Shown: piece after piece, positions 8,167 to 16,713 of the stretch | How positions within the stretch are numbered: position 1 is the first letter of the stretch | Layout of the letters: the number at the start of each line of letters is the position of its first letter | From: Actinomycetospora straminea | GTDB lineage: Bacteria; Actinomycetota; Actinomycetes; Mycobacteriales; Pseudonocardiaceae | Direction: 5' to 3' | DNA length: 64,000 nt | Assembly (NCBI RefSeq): GCF_028737255.1 | Contig: NZ_JAQZAN010000001.1 | Coordinates: 248,001-312,000 of the forward strand | Program-made: the position numbers and the translations under genes | The notes under the pieces: generated by a model | Databases searched by the model: none | The model's input: the letters and a program-made list of their open reading frames with translations, nothing else | What the model was told of the DNA's origin: nothing

Positions 8167-9360
8167 TCAGCTGCCCCGTCGCACCAGGGCCGAGCGGCGC
8201 AGGGCCGAGGCCTGCGACCACACGCGGCGGGCGGCGCCGCTGCGCTCGGCCACCTCGCGCGCCTTGACGTACACCGTCGGCGGCAGGTGGGCGAGCAGCG
8301 AGGAGCAGCGGCGGTGCAGCAGCGTCGCGAAGCTGTCGACGTCGGTGTCGATGTAGCGCTCGAGGTCCTCGAGCCACCGCGCGCTGTTGCGGGCGTCGCG
8401 CCGGCTCGGGGCCAGGGCGGCCTGCCGGTCGGCCTGGTACCGCTCGAGGGCGGCCGGGACGTCCGCCGGCCCCTCGAGCGCCCGCGCGAGCGCGATCGCG
8501 TCCCCCAGCGCCAGCGTCGTACCCGAGCCGATCGCGAAGTGGGTGGTGTGCGCGGCATCGCCCGCCAGCACCGTGCGCCCCGACCACCACCGCTCGCAGT
8601 GCAGGGTGCGGAACTCCAGCCACGGCAGCGGCGCGTCGGGCTCGGTGGGCAGCCCGACGAGCGGGTGCCCGTCGAGGTGCCGGGCGAAGAGGCGTTCGAG
8701 CAGCTCCCGGCTCTCCTCGGCGCCCATCCGGTCGAGGCCCAGCGCGCGCCAGGTCTGCGGCGAGCACTCCACGATGAAGGTGCTGTGGTCGGCGTCGTAG
8801 CCGTACGCGTGGCACCACAACCAGCCGGCCGACGAGCGGACGAAGGCGAAGAGGAACGACGTGTAGACCTTGGTCGTCGCCAGCCAGACGTACTTGTTGG
8901 TGCCGACGTCGACGGTGGGCCCGAGGTCGTCGGCGAGCGCGCGGCGGTGGGCACTGCCGACGCCGTCGGCGGCGATCACCAGGTCGGCTTCGGCCTCGCC
9001 CGGCGCGACGTCGTGCTCGAACACCGTGTGCACGCCGAGCTCCTGCGCCCGGGCGGTGAGGAGGTCGAGCAGCCGCTGCCGCGAGATGCTGTAGCCGCCG
9101 CTGGGTCGCGCGACCCGGCCGCGCCCCTCGACGTCGACGTCCTGGCCGTCCCAGGCGAACGCGGCGTCGGCGATCTGGGCGGCGCTCACCGGGTCGCTCT
9201 CGCGCAGCGACGCGAGCAGCGGCTCCCAGAACACGACACCCCAGCCGTGGGTGACCCCGGCGGGGTTGCGCTCGACGACCGTGACGTCGTGGCCCTGCTG
9301 GGCGAGCAGGACGGCCGCGTACAGACCGGCCGGTCCCCCGCCGACAGCGGTGATCCTCAC
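8167..9360 (-). CDS. FAD-dependent aromatic monooxygenase (class A)
   Basis: A 397-residue flavoprotein hydroxylase. The N-terminal FAD-binding motif is AVGGGPAGLYAAVLLAQ, followed by the acidic ribose-binding end of strand two (VVERNPAG). The second FAD motif VLAGDAAHTTHF is the GD motif of class A hydroxylases, and the DG-type motif is VIAADGVGSAHR. The layout resembles the monooxygenase half of anthraniloyl-CoA or salicyl-CoA hydroxylases, so a bulky aromatic substrate is plausible but unproven. The GTG start overlaps the stop of the upstream acyltransferase as GTGA, implying translational coupling. Confidence 0.85.
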   Translation of the reverse strand: MRITAVGGGPAGLYAAVLLAQQGHDVTVVERNPAGVTHGWGVVFWEPLLASLRESDPVSAAQIADAAFAWDGQDVDVEGRGRVARPSGGYSISRQRLLDLLTARAQELGVHTVFEHDVAPGEAEADLVIAADGVGSAHRRALADDLGPTVDVGTNKYVWLATTKVYTSFLFAFVRSSAGWLWCHAYGYDADHSTFIVECSPQTWRALGLDRMGAEESRELLERLFARHLDGHPLVGLPTEPDAPLPWLEFRTLHCERWWSGRTVLAGDAAHTTHFAIGSGTTLALGDAIALARALEGPADVPAALERYQADRQAALAPSRRDARNSARWLEDLERYIDTDVDSFATLLHRRCSSLLAHLPPTVYVKAREVAERSGAARRVWSQASALRRSALVRRGS

Positions 9361-10619
9361 TGAGCACTCCTCGAGCGGCCCGCGCGCAGCCGCTCCACCT
9401 GTCGGGCCAGGGCCGGCCGGCGCCGGCGCACCTCGTCGCGGGCCGCGTCGACCGCCGCGAACAGGGGCGGGACCCGTCGCGCGGCATGGCCGAGACCGAC
9501 CACCGTCGTCCCGATCTCCACGCGGTCACCGTAGACGTCGGCGTCCGCGCGGCTCGGGTCGGACGACGTGTCGATCCACGCCAGCTCCGGCTGCTCGTGG
9601 AACCACGCGAGGAGGTCGACGTCGAGCAGGGTGCCGGGCGAACAGCGCGCGAACTCCTCGTCGAAGGCGCGCTTGAGCCCGAACACGCCGGGGCCGGCCG
9701 TGATCGCGAGGCTCCGGGCGAGGATGCGCGTGTCGGTCCCGAGCGCGAACGCCAGCAGCCGGCCGTCCTCGGCGAACGCCGCCGCCATCTCTCGGAGGAA
9801 GCGGTCGTGGCCCGGCCGCACGGCCATGGCCGTCCCGGCGCGGCCCTTCCACCCGCTCGCCTCCAGCGCGAGGAAGCGCGAGACGGCGTCGCCGGACGCG
9901 GTCCGGCCGTGCTCCGCGGTGCCGACCTCGCCGCCGAGCTCGCGCCCGAGGACCCGCCGCTTGCGCTTGAGCTCGCCGCGCTTCTTGCTGGTGGTCCACT
10001 CCGCGAGGTACGTCGGCGACGGCCGCCGGTGGGCGAAGGAGCGGGCGCCGAGCGACGTGTGCCGTGCGGGCCGCGTGGCGACGGCGCGCTGCAGCGCCCG
10101 CCCGACGGGTCCCTCGACGGGGACCTTCGGCAGCTCCAGCCACGGCCGCGCCCGCAGGACGGGCAGCTCGCCGAGGACGGCCTCCCACAGCGCGTCGAGG
10201 TCGACGTCCGGGTCGACGAGGGGGGTGCCGAGGAAGCAGTACGGGTGCAACCAGGTCCGCAGGCCCGTCAGCCCGAGCCGGCCCAGCGACACGCCGGGCG
10301 GCACCGGGGCGAGCGCGTGCGGCGTCGCCTCGATCACGGGGAGCAGGAACACGAGGCGCCCGTCGTGCTCGGCGGTGACCAGGCGCAGGGACGGCGGCGC
10401 GCCGAGGTGCCGCGCGGCCGGGAGCACCATCTGCGGCGCGAGGAACGGGTTGGGCTCCAGCGCCCGGCGCTCCAGGTCGTGCCACCGCGCGAGGAAGCCG
10501 GGATCCCGCTCGGCGGCCCGGACGGCGGTCAGGGCGACCGAGCCGAGGCGCAGGCGCCGTGGGACGAAGGAGACACCCGACGCGGCCGTGTGGTCGACCG
10601 GCCGGCCTGTGACCAGCAT
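9357..10619 (-). CDS. GNAT-superfamily acyltransferase of the BioF2/FemAB-like type
   Basis: The protein of about 420 residues has the duplicated N-acyltransferase layout of CelD/BioF2-like proteins: an N-terminal half with LALRLVTAEHDGRLVFLLPV-like sequence and a C-terminal half with a basic helix (TSKKRGELKRKRR), EASGWKGRAGTAM and GLKRAFDEEFARCSPGTLL. Members add acyl or aminoacyl groups to cell-surface or secondary-metabolite acceptors. The start is uncertain: ATG at 10619 is used, and a longer in-frame start at 10703 exists. It is the first gene of an operon with the FAD monooxygenase. Confidence 0.7.
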   Translation of the reverse strand: MLVTGRPVDHTAASGVSFVPRRLRLGSVALTAVRAAERDPGFLARWHDLERRALEPNPFLAPQMVLPAARHLGAPPSLRLVTAEHDGRLVFLLPVIEATPHALAPVPPGVSLGRLGLTGLRTWLHPYCFLGTPLVDPDVDLDALWEAVLGELPVLRARPWLELPKVPVEGPVGRALQRAVATRPARHTSLGARSFAHRRPSPTYLAEWTTSKKRGELKRKRRVLGRELGGEVGTAEHGRTASGDAVSRFLALEASGWKGRAGTAMAVRPGHDRFLREMAAAFAEDGRLLAFALGTDTRILARSLAITAGPGVFGLKRAFDEEFARCSPGTLLDVDLLAWFHEQPELAWIDTSSDPSRADADVYGDRVEIGTTVVGLGHAARRVPPLFAAVDAARDEVRRRRPALARQVERLRAGRSRSAQ

Positions 10620-10650
10620 CGGGCGAAAGTACAACCCTGCGTGGACGACG

Positions 10651-10672
10651 TTCGAGAGGGTGCTCCCTCGAA
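10651..10672. repeat. imperfect inverted repeat in the leader of the acyltransferase operon
   Basis: TTCGAGAGGG (10651-10660) faces CCCTCGAA (10665-10672) across a short loop, with one unpaired A. It lies about 35 bp upstream of the chosen start of the acyltransferase-monooxygenase operon, a place where a repressor site or leader hairpin could act. Function is not supported beyond position. Confidence 0.4.
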
Positions 10673-10752
10673 CGGAGCAGGGTTCTCGGTCTCTTTCCGA
10701 CAACGCTTGCCCGGAACCGGGGAACGCGGCCCCTTCCGGCGACGGAGAGTGG

Positions 10753-10989
10753 CTACCCGCAGCAACCCCCGCCGCAGCAGCCCCCGCCCCCGCCGGCGGG
10801 GGCCATGGACGGGGCCACGGCCGGAGGTGTGGCCGTGCGCGCCCGGCCGCCGAGGCCGACCGTCGTCAGCAGCTTGACCGTGTCGTCGTGGCCGGACGGG
10901 CAGTCGGCGGGGTCGCTCGCGGCGCTCATCGGCCGGTCGACCTCGAACGTCGACGCGCAGGTCCGGCAGCGGAACTCGTAGCGCGGCAT
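10753..10989 (-). CDS. FmdB-family zinc-ribbon protein
   Basis: A 78-residue protein beginning MPRYEFRCRTCASTFEVDRPM, the signature of the FmdB/CxxC regulatory family, with a second metal-ligand region at DCPSGHDD in which one of the usual two Cys is replaced by His. The tail is a Gly/Cys run (GGGGGCCGGGCCG), common in this family and possibly metal-binding. These small proteins are widespread in actinobacteria, often near mscL or 5-formyltetrahydrofolate cyclo-ligase genes; neither is nearby here. Function unknown. Confidence 0.85.
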   Translation of the reverse strand: MPRYEFRCRTCASTFEVDRPMSAASDPADCPSGHDDTVKLLTTVGLGGRARTATPPAVAPSMAPAGGGGGCCGGGCCG

Positions 10990-11022
10990 GGTCGGGAGCC
11001 TAGGCCGGTGCGCTTCGCGCTC

Positions 11023-11062
11023 GTGAGCAGAAAAGAGTGCTGGGGCACTCTTTTCTGCTCAC
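11023..11062. terminator. perfect 18-bp-stem palindrome, upstream side of FmdB and end of MDR gene
   Basis: GTGAGCAGAAAAGAGTGC (11023-11040) and GCACTCTTTTCTGCTCAC (11045-11062) pair perfectly around a four-base loop. It lies 20 bp beyond the stop of the minus-strand dehydrogenase gene, the position expected of its terminator. It is closely related in sequence to the palindrome at 30036. Confidence 0.75.
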
Positions 11063-11081
11063 CTGCGCGGAGCGCACCTGC

Positions 11082-12047
11082 TCAGTAGTCCACCCGGACC
11101 GCGAGGCCGGGGCGCTCGCCGGCGGCGAGCTGGGGCATCACGGTCGGGAGGTCCTCGAAGGCGCAGGTGTCGGTGATCAGCGCCTCGAAGCGCGGGTCGG
11201 CGAGCAGGCGCAGGGCCAGGCGGAGGCGGTCGGTGGTCGACCACCGGGCGCGGCGGGCGGGGGCGACGCGGCCGACCTGCGACGCCCGGATGGCCAGGCG
11301 CCGCGAGTGGAACGCCTCGCCCAGCGGCACCCGGGGGGCGTTCTCGCCGAACCACGACATCTCGACGACCTCGCCCTCGTCGCCGAGCAGCTCCAGGGAC
11401 CGGGCGAGCCCGGCCTCGGTGGTGCTCGCGTGCAGGACGAGGTCGCACTCCCCCGTCGCCGCGTCGGGCGTCGCGAAGCCGACGCCCAGCGCCTCGGCCA
11501 CCGCGCGGCGGGACGTGTCGACGTCGACGAGCTCCACCCGCACGCCCGGGAACGTCGCCAGCACCCCGGCGACGGCCGACCCGACCATCCCGGCACCGAC
11601 CACCGCGACCCGGTCCCCGACGCGCGGCGCGGCGTCCCACAGCGCGTTCACCGCGGTCTCGACCGTGCCGGCGAGCACCGCCCGCGCGGGCGGGACGTCG
11701 GCGGGCACCTCGACGACCGAGGCCGCGGGCACCACCACCCGCTCCTGGTGCGGGGCGAGCGCGAACACCGTGCGCCCGGCGCCCGGACCCGCCTCGACCT
11801 CGCCGACCGCGAGGTAGCCGTACACCACGGGGCCCGGGAAGTCGCCGACCTGGAACGGGGCGCGCATCAGCTCGTACTGGCTCTCGGGCACCTGCCCGCG
11901 GAACACCAGCGACTCGGTGCCCCGGCTCACCGCGCTGTGCCGGGTGCGCAACACCACGTCGTCGGGACCGGGGTCGGGGAGCGGGATGTCCGCGATGTCC
12001 GCCTGCCCGGGCGCCGCGACCCGGAACGCCCGTGTCGTGCCCGCCAT
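11082..12047 (-). CDS. medium-chain dehydrogenase/reductase (zinc-type alcohol dehydrogenase-like)
   Basis: A 321-residue MDR protein with a GroES-like N-terminal domain (SAVSRGTESLVFRGQVP) and a Rossmann domain with VAVVGAGMVGSAVAGVLA and the acidic VELVDVDTSRR that favours NAD. Typical zinc-binding Cys/His ligands of alcohol dehydrogenases are not evident, so it may be a zinc-independent reductase. Start ATG 12047 has GAGGAGGG upstream. The gene is divergent from the CDP-alcohol phosphotransferase gene with 40 bp between starts. In my recollection such dehydrogenases neighbour the pterin-synthase-like, GT4 and CDP-alcohol genes in other actinobacteria; that is not verified here. Confidence 0.8.
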   Translation of the reverse strand: MAGTTRAFRVAAPGQADIADIPLPDPGPDDVVLRTRHSAVSRGTESLVFRGQVPESQYELMRAPFQVGDFPGPVVYGYLAVGEVEAGPGAGRTVFALAPHQERVVVPAASVVEVPADVPPARAVLAGTVETAVNALWDAAPRVGDRVAVVGAGMVGSAVAGVLATFPGVRVELVDVDTSRRAVAEALGVGFATPDAATGECDLVLHASTTEAGLARSLELLGDEGEVVEMSWFGENAPRVPLGEAFHSRRLAIRASQVGRVAPARRARWSTTDRLRLALRLLADPRFEALITDTCAFEDLPTVMPQLAAGERPGLAVRVDY

Positions 12048-12087
12048 GGCGCGACCCTCCTCGCACTCGCGTGATCTCCCGGCGGCC

Positions 12088-14415
12088 ATGCTGGCACGTG
12101 TGCGCCTCCCGCCCCCGGTCCTGACCGCCGAGCTCCTCGGCGGCGCGGTCGCGGTCGCGGGCCTGCTCGGGGTGCTCGCGGCGGGCGTCGGCCTCGGGTC
12201 GATCGGGCTCGTCACCGGGGCGACGGCGGCCGCGGCGCTGGTCGCCGTGCTCGCCGCCGCACCGGTCGACGGGCTGGGGCCGGCCGGGCGGGTCACGCTG
12301 CTGCGCGGGGTGCTCGCGGTCGGGGTCACCGCCCTCGTCGCCGACCCCGTCTCGACCCCCGCGCTCGTCGGGCTCGCGGCCGTGGCGCTGGTGCTCGACG
12401 GCGTCGACGGAGCGGTCGCCCGGCGCCGGGACGTGGCCTCGACGTTCGGCGCCCGCTTCGACATGGAGCTCGACGCCGCGCTGCTCATGGTGCTGTCGGT
12501 GCACGTCGCGGGCCTGCTGGGGTCGTGGGTGCTGCTCGTCGGGCTCGCGCGCTACCTCTTCGTCGCCGCGGGCGTGGTGCTGCCCTGGCTGCGCGGGGAG
12601 CTGACGCCCCGGTTCTCGGGCAAGGTCGTCGCCGCCGCGCAGGGCGTCGTGCTGGTCGTGGCGTCGTCGCAGCTGCTGCCGGCGGTCGTCGCGAGCGTCC
12701 TCGTCGCGGTCGCCCTCGCCGCGCTGCTGTGGTCGTTCGGGCGCGACGTGGTGCGGCTGTGGCGCAGCGCCGACACCCACCCGGTACGCGTGCGCCGAGG
12801 TCTCGCCGGCGTGGTGACGCTGCTCGCCGGCGTGCTCGTGCTGCTCGCGTTCGTGACGCCCGGCGACATCGCCCGGCTGGTGACGCCGGCGTTCGTCCGC
12901 GTGCCGGTCGAGCTGCTCGTCGCGCTCGTCGTCGCGGTCGTGCTGCCCGCCCCGGTCCGGCGGGTGCTCGCGTGGGTCGCGGGCGTGGTGCTCGGGCTCG
13001 TGCTGGTGCTGGTGCTGTTCGACCTCGGCTTCTCGGTCTCGCTCGCCCGCCCGTTCGACCCGGCGCGCGACGCGGTGCTGCTCACCAACGCCTACGACTT
13101 CGTCGCCGGCACCTCGGGCCCGGTGCTCGCCGTCGTCGTCGCCGTGGTCGTCGCGCTGCTCACGATCGCGCTGCTCGCCGCGATGGGCGGTGCCGTCGCC
13201 CGGCTCGCGCGGATCGCGGCCGCGCACCGCGCCGCGACCCTGCGCCTGGTCGCCGTGCTCGCCGTGGCGTGGCTCACGGCGTGGACGCTCTCGGCGCAGC
13301 TCCTGCCCGGCGTGCCCGTCGCTTCGCGCGACACCTCGATCCGCACCGTCGACCGCACGCTCGCGATCGGCGAGGGCGTGCGCGACCAGCGGGCCTTCGA
13401 GATCGAGGCCGCGACCGACGCCTACCGCGACGTGCCCGGCGACCGGCTGCTCACCGCGCTGCGCGGGCGCGACGTCGCGGTCGTCGTCGTCGAGAGCTAC
13501 GGGCTGTCGGCCCTCGACGACCCGGCGATGGCGGCTCCGGTGCGGGCCGTCCTCGACGACGGCGAGCGACGCCTCGGCGCCGCCGGCTACGGCGCGCGGA
13601 CCGGGGTGCTGACCTCGCCGATCGCGGGCGGGGGCAGCTGGCTCGCCCACGCCACCCTGCTCTCCGGGCTGCGGATCGACGGCCAGCAACGGCACGGGCA
13701 GCTCGTCACGTCGGACCGGCTGACGCTCCCGCGCGCCTTCCGCGAGGCCGGGTGGCGCACGGTCGCCGTCGCCCCGGGCACGTCCGGGCCCTGGCCGGAG
13801 GGTGCGTTCTACGGCTACGACCGCGCCTACGGCGGCGCCGACCTCGGCTACCGCGGCCCGCCGTTCTCCTGGTCGCCGATGCCCGACCAGTACGCGCTCG
13901 CCGCCTTCGACCGCCTCGAGCGCGGGCCGGGCGCCCCGCCGACCATGGCCGAGATCGCGCTGACCTCCAGCCACGGTCCCTGGTCGCCGGTGCCGCGGAC
14001 CGTGCCGTGGGACGCCGTCGGCGACGGGTCGGTGTTCGCGCCGCCCGACGGCCCGGAGCTGCCGTTCCAGGCGATCTTCACCCAGGACCCGGCGAAGGTC
14101 CGCGACGACTACCGCCGGTCGATCGAGTACTCGCTCGCGACGGTGTGGGGGTGGACCGAGCGCCAGGCCGCGGTGCACCCCGGCCGCGCGCCGGTGATCG
14201 TCCTGCTCGGCGACCACCAGCCGTCACCGGTCGTGACCGGCCCCGACGCCGGGCGCGGCGTCCCGATCTCGATCGTCAGCAGCGACCCGTCCGTGCTCGC
14301 CGCCGTCGGCGACTGGGGCTGGGCGGACGGGCTCACGCCCGCCCCCGGCGGGCCGGTGTGGCCGATGGAGGCCTTCCGCGACCGGTTCCTCGCCGCCTAC
14401 GGGCCGCGGCCGTGA
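12088..14415 (+). CDS. fusion of CDP-alcohol phosphotransferase and sulfatase/LTA-synthase-like domain
   Basis: The N-terminal third is a membrane CDP-alcohol phosphotransferase with the complete motif DG-x2-AR-x8-G-x3-D-x3-D, seen as D107-G108, A111-R112, G121, D125 and D129. More membrane helices follow to about residue 420. The C-terminal part is an alkaline-phosphatase-superfamily domain with VVVVESYGLS, the SPIAGGGSWLAHATLLSG segment around the likely nucleophile, and the metal motif LLGDHQPSP. The first domain would transfer a phospho-alcohol from a CDP-lipid or CDP-alcohol inside; the second would act on a phospho-ester outside. Length is about 775 residues. The start lacks a clear ribosome site. 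Confidence 0.85.
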   Translation: MLARVRLPPPVLTAELLGGAVAVAGLLGVLAAGVGLGSIGLVTGATAAAALVAVLAAAPVDGLGPAGRVTLLRGVLAVGVTALVADPVSTPALVGLAAVALVLDGVDGAVARRRDVASTFGARFDMELDAALLMVLSVHVAGLLGSWVLLVGLARYLFVAAGVVLPWLRGELTPRFSGKVVAAAQGVVLVVASSQLLPAVVASVLVAVALAALLWSFGRDVVRLWRSADTHPVRVRRGLAGVVTLLAGVLVLLAFVTPGDIARLVTPAFVRVPVELLVALVVAVVLPAPVRRVLAWVAGVVLGLVLVLVLFDLGFSVSLARPFDPARDAVLLTNAYDFVAGTSGPVLAVVVAVVVALLTIALLAAMGGAVARLARIAAAHRAATLRLVAVLAVAWLTAWTLSAQLLPGVPVASRDTSIRTVDRTLAIGEGVRDQRAFEIEAATDAYRDVPGDRLLTALRGRDVAVVVVESYGLSALDDPAMAAPVRAVLDDGERRLGAAGYGARTGVLTSPIAGGGSWLAHATLLSGLRIDGQQRHGQLVTSDRLTLPRAFREAGWRTVAVAPGTSGPWPEGAFYGYDRAYGGADLGYRGPPFSWSPMPDQYALAAFDRLERGPGAPPTMAEIALTSSHGPWSPVPRTVPWDAVGDGSVFAPPDGPELPFQAIFTQDPAKVRDDYRRSIEYSLATVWGWTERQAAVHPGRAPVIVLLGDHQPSPVVTGPDAGRGVPISIVSSDPSVLAAVGDWGWADGLTPAPGGPVWPMEAFRDRFLAAYGPRP

Positions 14416-14425
14416 GCATGTGGGG

Positions 14426-14701
14426 TCAGGCGATCTCCTCGCTGCTGAACCCGCCCGACGCGTAGGTGATGGTCACGCCCTTCTCCGCCGTCGCGAGCAG
14501 GCGCATGAGGGCGTCCCGGCAGCGGGACGCGTCCTCGACCTCGCGCAGCCGTCCGGTGACGTCGATGTTGTCGTGCCGGTGCGTCTCGACGGTGACCATG
14601 AAGCCGCCGTCGGGGTTGTGCGGCATCGTCTTGACCGCGACCACCTCGGAGGCGCGGTACCAGTCGCCGTCCTCGGCCCGGATCCAGCTCGGCTTCGCCA
14701 T
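14426..14701 (-). CDS. hypothetical protein, 91 residues
   Basis: A small soluble protein (MAKPSWIRAEDGDWYRASEV...) with alternating hydrophobic strands and a helical C-terminal half (DASRCRDALMRLLATAEKG). No signal peptide or membrane helix is seen. Good codon bias and a tight position between convergent neighbours support it as real. I do not recognise a family; the compact strand-rich N-terminus could be a small beta-barrel or SH3-like fold. Confidence 0.6.
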   Translation of the reverse strand: MAKPSWIRAEDGDWYRASEVVAVKTMPHNPDGGFMVTVETHRHDNIDVTGRLREVEDASRCRDALMRLLATAEKGVTITYASGGFSSEEIA

Positions 14702-14734
14702 GCGCCGGATTCTGACCGCCGGGACGGCCCGGCG

Positions 14735-15424
14735 TCACGCGATCTCGGGGGTGGCCTCCGGCGCAGGGCGGCGCCACGCCGACGAGAGCAGCCCGCTGGG
14801 GTCGCGGGGTACCGGGCGCGCCGGGGTGTCGCCGGCACCGGCCCCGTCGGCGGCTCCGGCGGCCTCGGCGGCCGCGGCGAGGGTCGTGACGGCTGCCGCG
14901 AGGTCGGACGAGTCGACGCCCAGCGCCGCGAGCATCTCCGCCACCTGGCCCCAGGGCCGCGCGGCGAGTGCGGTGAGCAGGGCGCCGGCGGTGACCTCCG
15001 CGCCGGTGTCCCCCGCGGCCGCGGCCTCGGAGAGCACCTCGGCGACGGTCGGGCCGGCGACGGGCCCGGCGCCCCGTCCTGGACCGCTGTGACCGTGCAC
15101 CACCGGCTCCGACACCGACGAGAGCTCGACGAGCGCCATCGCGGCGTCCGCGGTCGAGGCCGTGACCCCGGTCGCGGCGAGCAGCCCCGCCTCCGGACCG
15201 CCGGCCCGGACCAGGCCGAGCAGGAGGTGCCCGGTGCCGAACACGGCGTGGCCGCGCTCGTCGGCCTCCTGCCAGGCGAGCGCGACGACCCGCTCGGTGT
15301 CCTCGGCCACCGAGCGGCGCGTCCGTGGCGCGGGCGTGCGCCCGCGCGGGAAGGGTGTGGGCTTGGCCGGGACCTCGCGGCGGACACCGGCCAGCGCGTC
15401 GTGGATGGGTGTGGTCGTCCCCAT
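14735..15424 (-). CDS. stand-alone Clp N-terminal-domain protein
   Basis: A 229-residue protein with two Clp-N repeats and no AAA+ module. The first repeat reads TERVVALAWQEADERGHAVFGTGHLLLGLVR, very close to the ClpC/ClpA substrate- and adaptor-binding repeat; the second begins AEVLSEAAAAGDTGAEVTAGALLTALAA. The tail is Ala/Pro-rich. Such proteins could compete for or deliver ClpC adaptors and substrates, as suggested for ClpC1 partners in mycobacteria, but no activity can be assigned from sequence. It is a monocistronic minus-strand gene beside a repeat-rich intergenic region. Confidence 0.8.
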   Translation of the reverse strand: MGTTTPIHDALAGVRREVPAKPTPFPRGRTPAPRTRRSVAEDTERVVALAWQEADERGHAVFGTGHLLLGLVRAGGPEAGLLAATGVTASTADAAMALVELSSVSEPVVHGHSGPGRGAGPVAGPTVAEVLSEAAAAGDTGAEVTAGALLTALAARPWGQVAEMLAALGVDSSDLAAAVTTLAAAAEAAGAADGAGAGDTPARPVPRDPSGLLSSAWRRPAPEATPEIA

Positions 15425-15686
15425 GGCGAACTTCTAGCGGGTCGCGGTGCGCTCCACGAGCAGGTCGGCGCAGTGCCGCGCACGTCCGGGTCCGGCGCGG
15501 CACCCCCGGTCGTCGAGGGACGGTCCGGTCGGGACCGGCGCCGGGAGGGCGGGACGGGCGTGGGTGACGCGCTCGACGAACGGTGACGGTCGGCGACCAT
15601 CGGCGACGCGCCGGACCCGTTCGGTGGAACCGGACCCGACACGCCGGACACGACCGTCGGCACCTCGTCCCGCGGCTGGCTCCGCT

Positions 15687-16047
15687 GGGTGCCCGGGTGG
15701 CGCAGCGAGGGTGACGTTCGCTGCCTGGTGCGCCGCCGGGGCGTCCCTCGCTCCGCATTGGCGCCGGGCGCCTGGGTGCCCGGGTGGCGCAGCGAGGGTG
15801 ACGTTCGCTGCCTGGTGCGCAGCCGGGGCGTCCCTCGCTGCACGGCGCGCCGGGCCCCAGGGTGCCGGGGGTGGCGCAGCGAAGGTGACGTTCGCTGCGT
15901 GGTGCGCAGCCGGGGCGTCCCTCGCTCCGCGGCGCGCTGGGCCTCAGGGCTCGTCGACGGCGTGCACCGCGTGGTCGCCACGGGAGCAAGGGTGACCACC
16001 GCTGCGTGGTGCGCAGCCAGGGTGACCTTCGCTGCGCGATGCGAACC
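15687..16047. repeat. degenerate tandem array (86-87 bp units) with duplicated gene end
   Basis: Units beginning near 15687, 15774 and 15860 share GGCGCAGCGAGGGTGACG and TTCGCTGC, each able to form a GCAGCGA/TCGCTGC hairpin, followed by GCGCAGCCGGGGCGTCCCTC. A fourth, diverged unit contains 28 bases (15950-15977) that repeat at 16054-16081, where they encode the C-terminal end of the neighbouring minus-strand gene. The whole stretch from 15425 to 16047 has no convincing gene. Confidence 0.8.
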
Positions 16048-16713
16048 TCAGCCCTCGTCGACGGCGTGCACCGCGTGGTCGAAGTAGCGCAGCACGCCCC
16101 GGGCGCCGTGGGCGGCGAAGCCGGGGTCGACGGTCGGCGACGCGCCGTCGGCGGGCTCGTGGGGCTCGTCGGGCACCTCGGCGAGGAGGCCGCGCAGGTG
16201 GCGGTCGACGAGCGCGTCGAACGCCTGCCAGCGCCCGACCGCGGCCTCGAGGTCGCGGGGCTCCGCGCCGGGGGCGAACGCCGCCTCGGCGGCGGCGACG
16301 GCGTCGGCGAGGGCGGCGCGACGCTCGGGACTCCCGAGCCCGGCGTCGAGCACGAGCCGCGCCGCCCACAGGACGTCCTCGACGTGGTTCCCGAGCCAGC
16401 GCCGACGCCGGTGCACCGCGCCGAGCCCCGGCCACCGCTTGCGGGCGGCCTGCCGCGACCGGCCGGTGACCCCGCCGAGGTCGGCGAGGCTCGCGCCGAG
16501 CCACACCGCCGTCTCGGCCCGGCGTGCGGCGACGGCGGCCGCGGCGTCGCGCGCCTCCGCCTCGACCGCGAGGGCCGCGCCGAGACCCGCCAGCGCCCGG
16601 TGCCGCGCCGCGCGCTCGCCGTCCCGGTCGTCGAGCTTGGCGCCGGGGTCGGCGACCGCCGTCCCGGCGACGCGGCCGGCGACGGCCTGCTCCAGTGACA
16701 ACTCCAGGTTCAC
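16048..16713 (-). CDS. hypothetical protein with a helix-turn-helix-like segment
   Basis: A 221-residue Ala-rich, mainly helical protein. Residues around 80-105 (VWLGASLADLGGVTGRSRQ followed by AARKRWPGL) look like a helix-turn-helix, with a small-Gly turn and a basic recognition helix. The rest is acidic and helical with no membrane segment. The likely start is GTG at 16713. The C-terminal coding end (DHAVHAVDEG) is duplicated just outside the gene at 15950. I do not recognise the family; DNA binding is an inference. Confidence 0.6.
   Translation of the reverse strand: MNLELSLEQAVAGRVAGTAVADPGAKLDDRDGERAARHRALAGLGAALAVEAEARDAAAAVAARRAETAVWLGASLADLGGVTGRSRQAARKRWPGLGAVHRRRRWLGNHVEDVLWAARLVLDAGLGSPERRAALADAVAAAEAAFAPGAEPRDLEAAVGRWQAFDALVDRHLRGLLAEVPDEPHEPADGASPTVDPGFAAHGARGVLRYFDHAVHAVDEG

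Noticed and set aside
11059-14217. Long minus-strand frame opposite the CDP-alcohol fusion gene
   Set aside because: His/Arg/Asp-rich shadow of the membrane protein; the CDP-alcohol motif on the plus strand decides.
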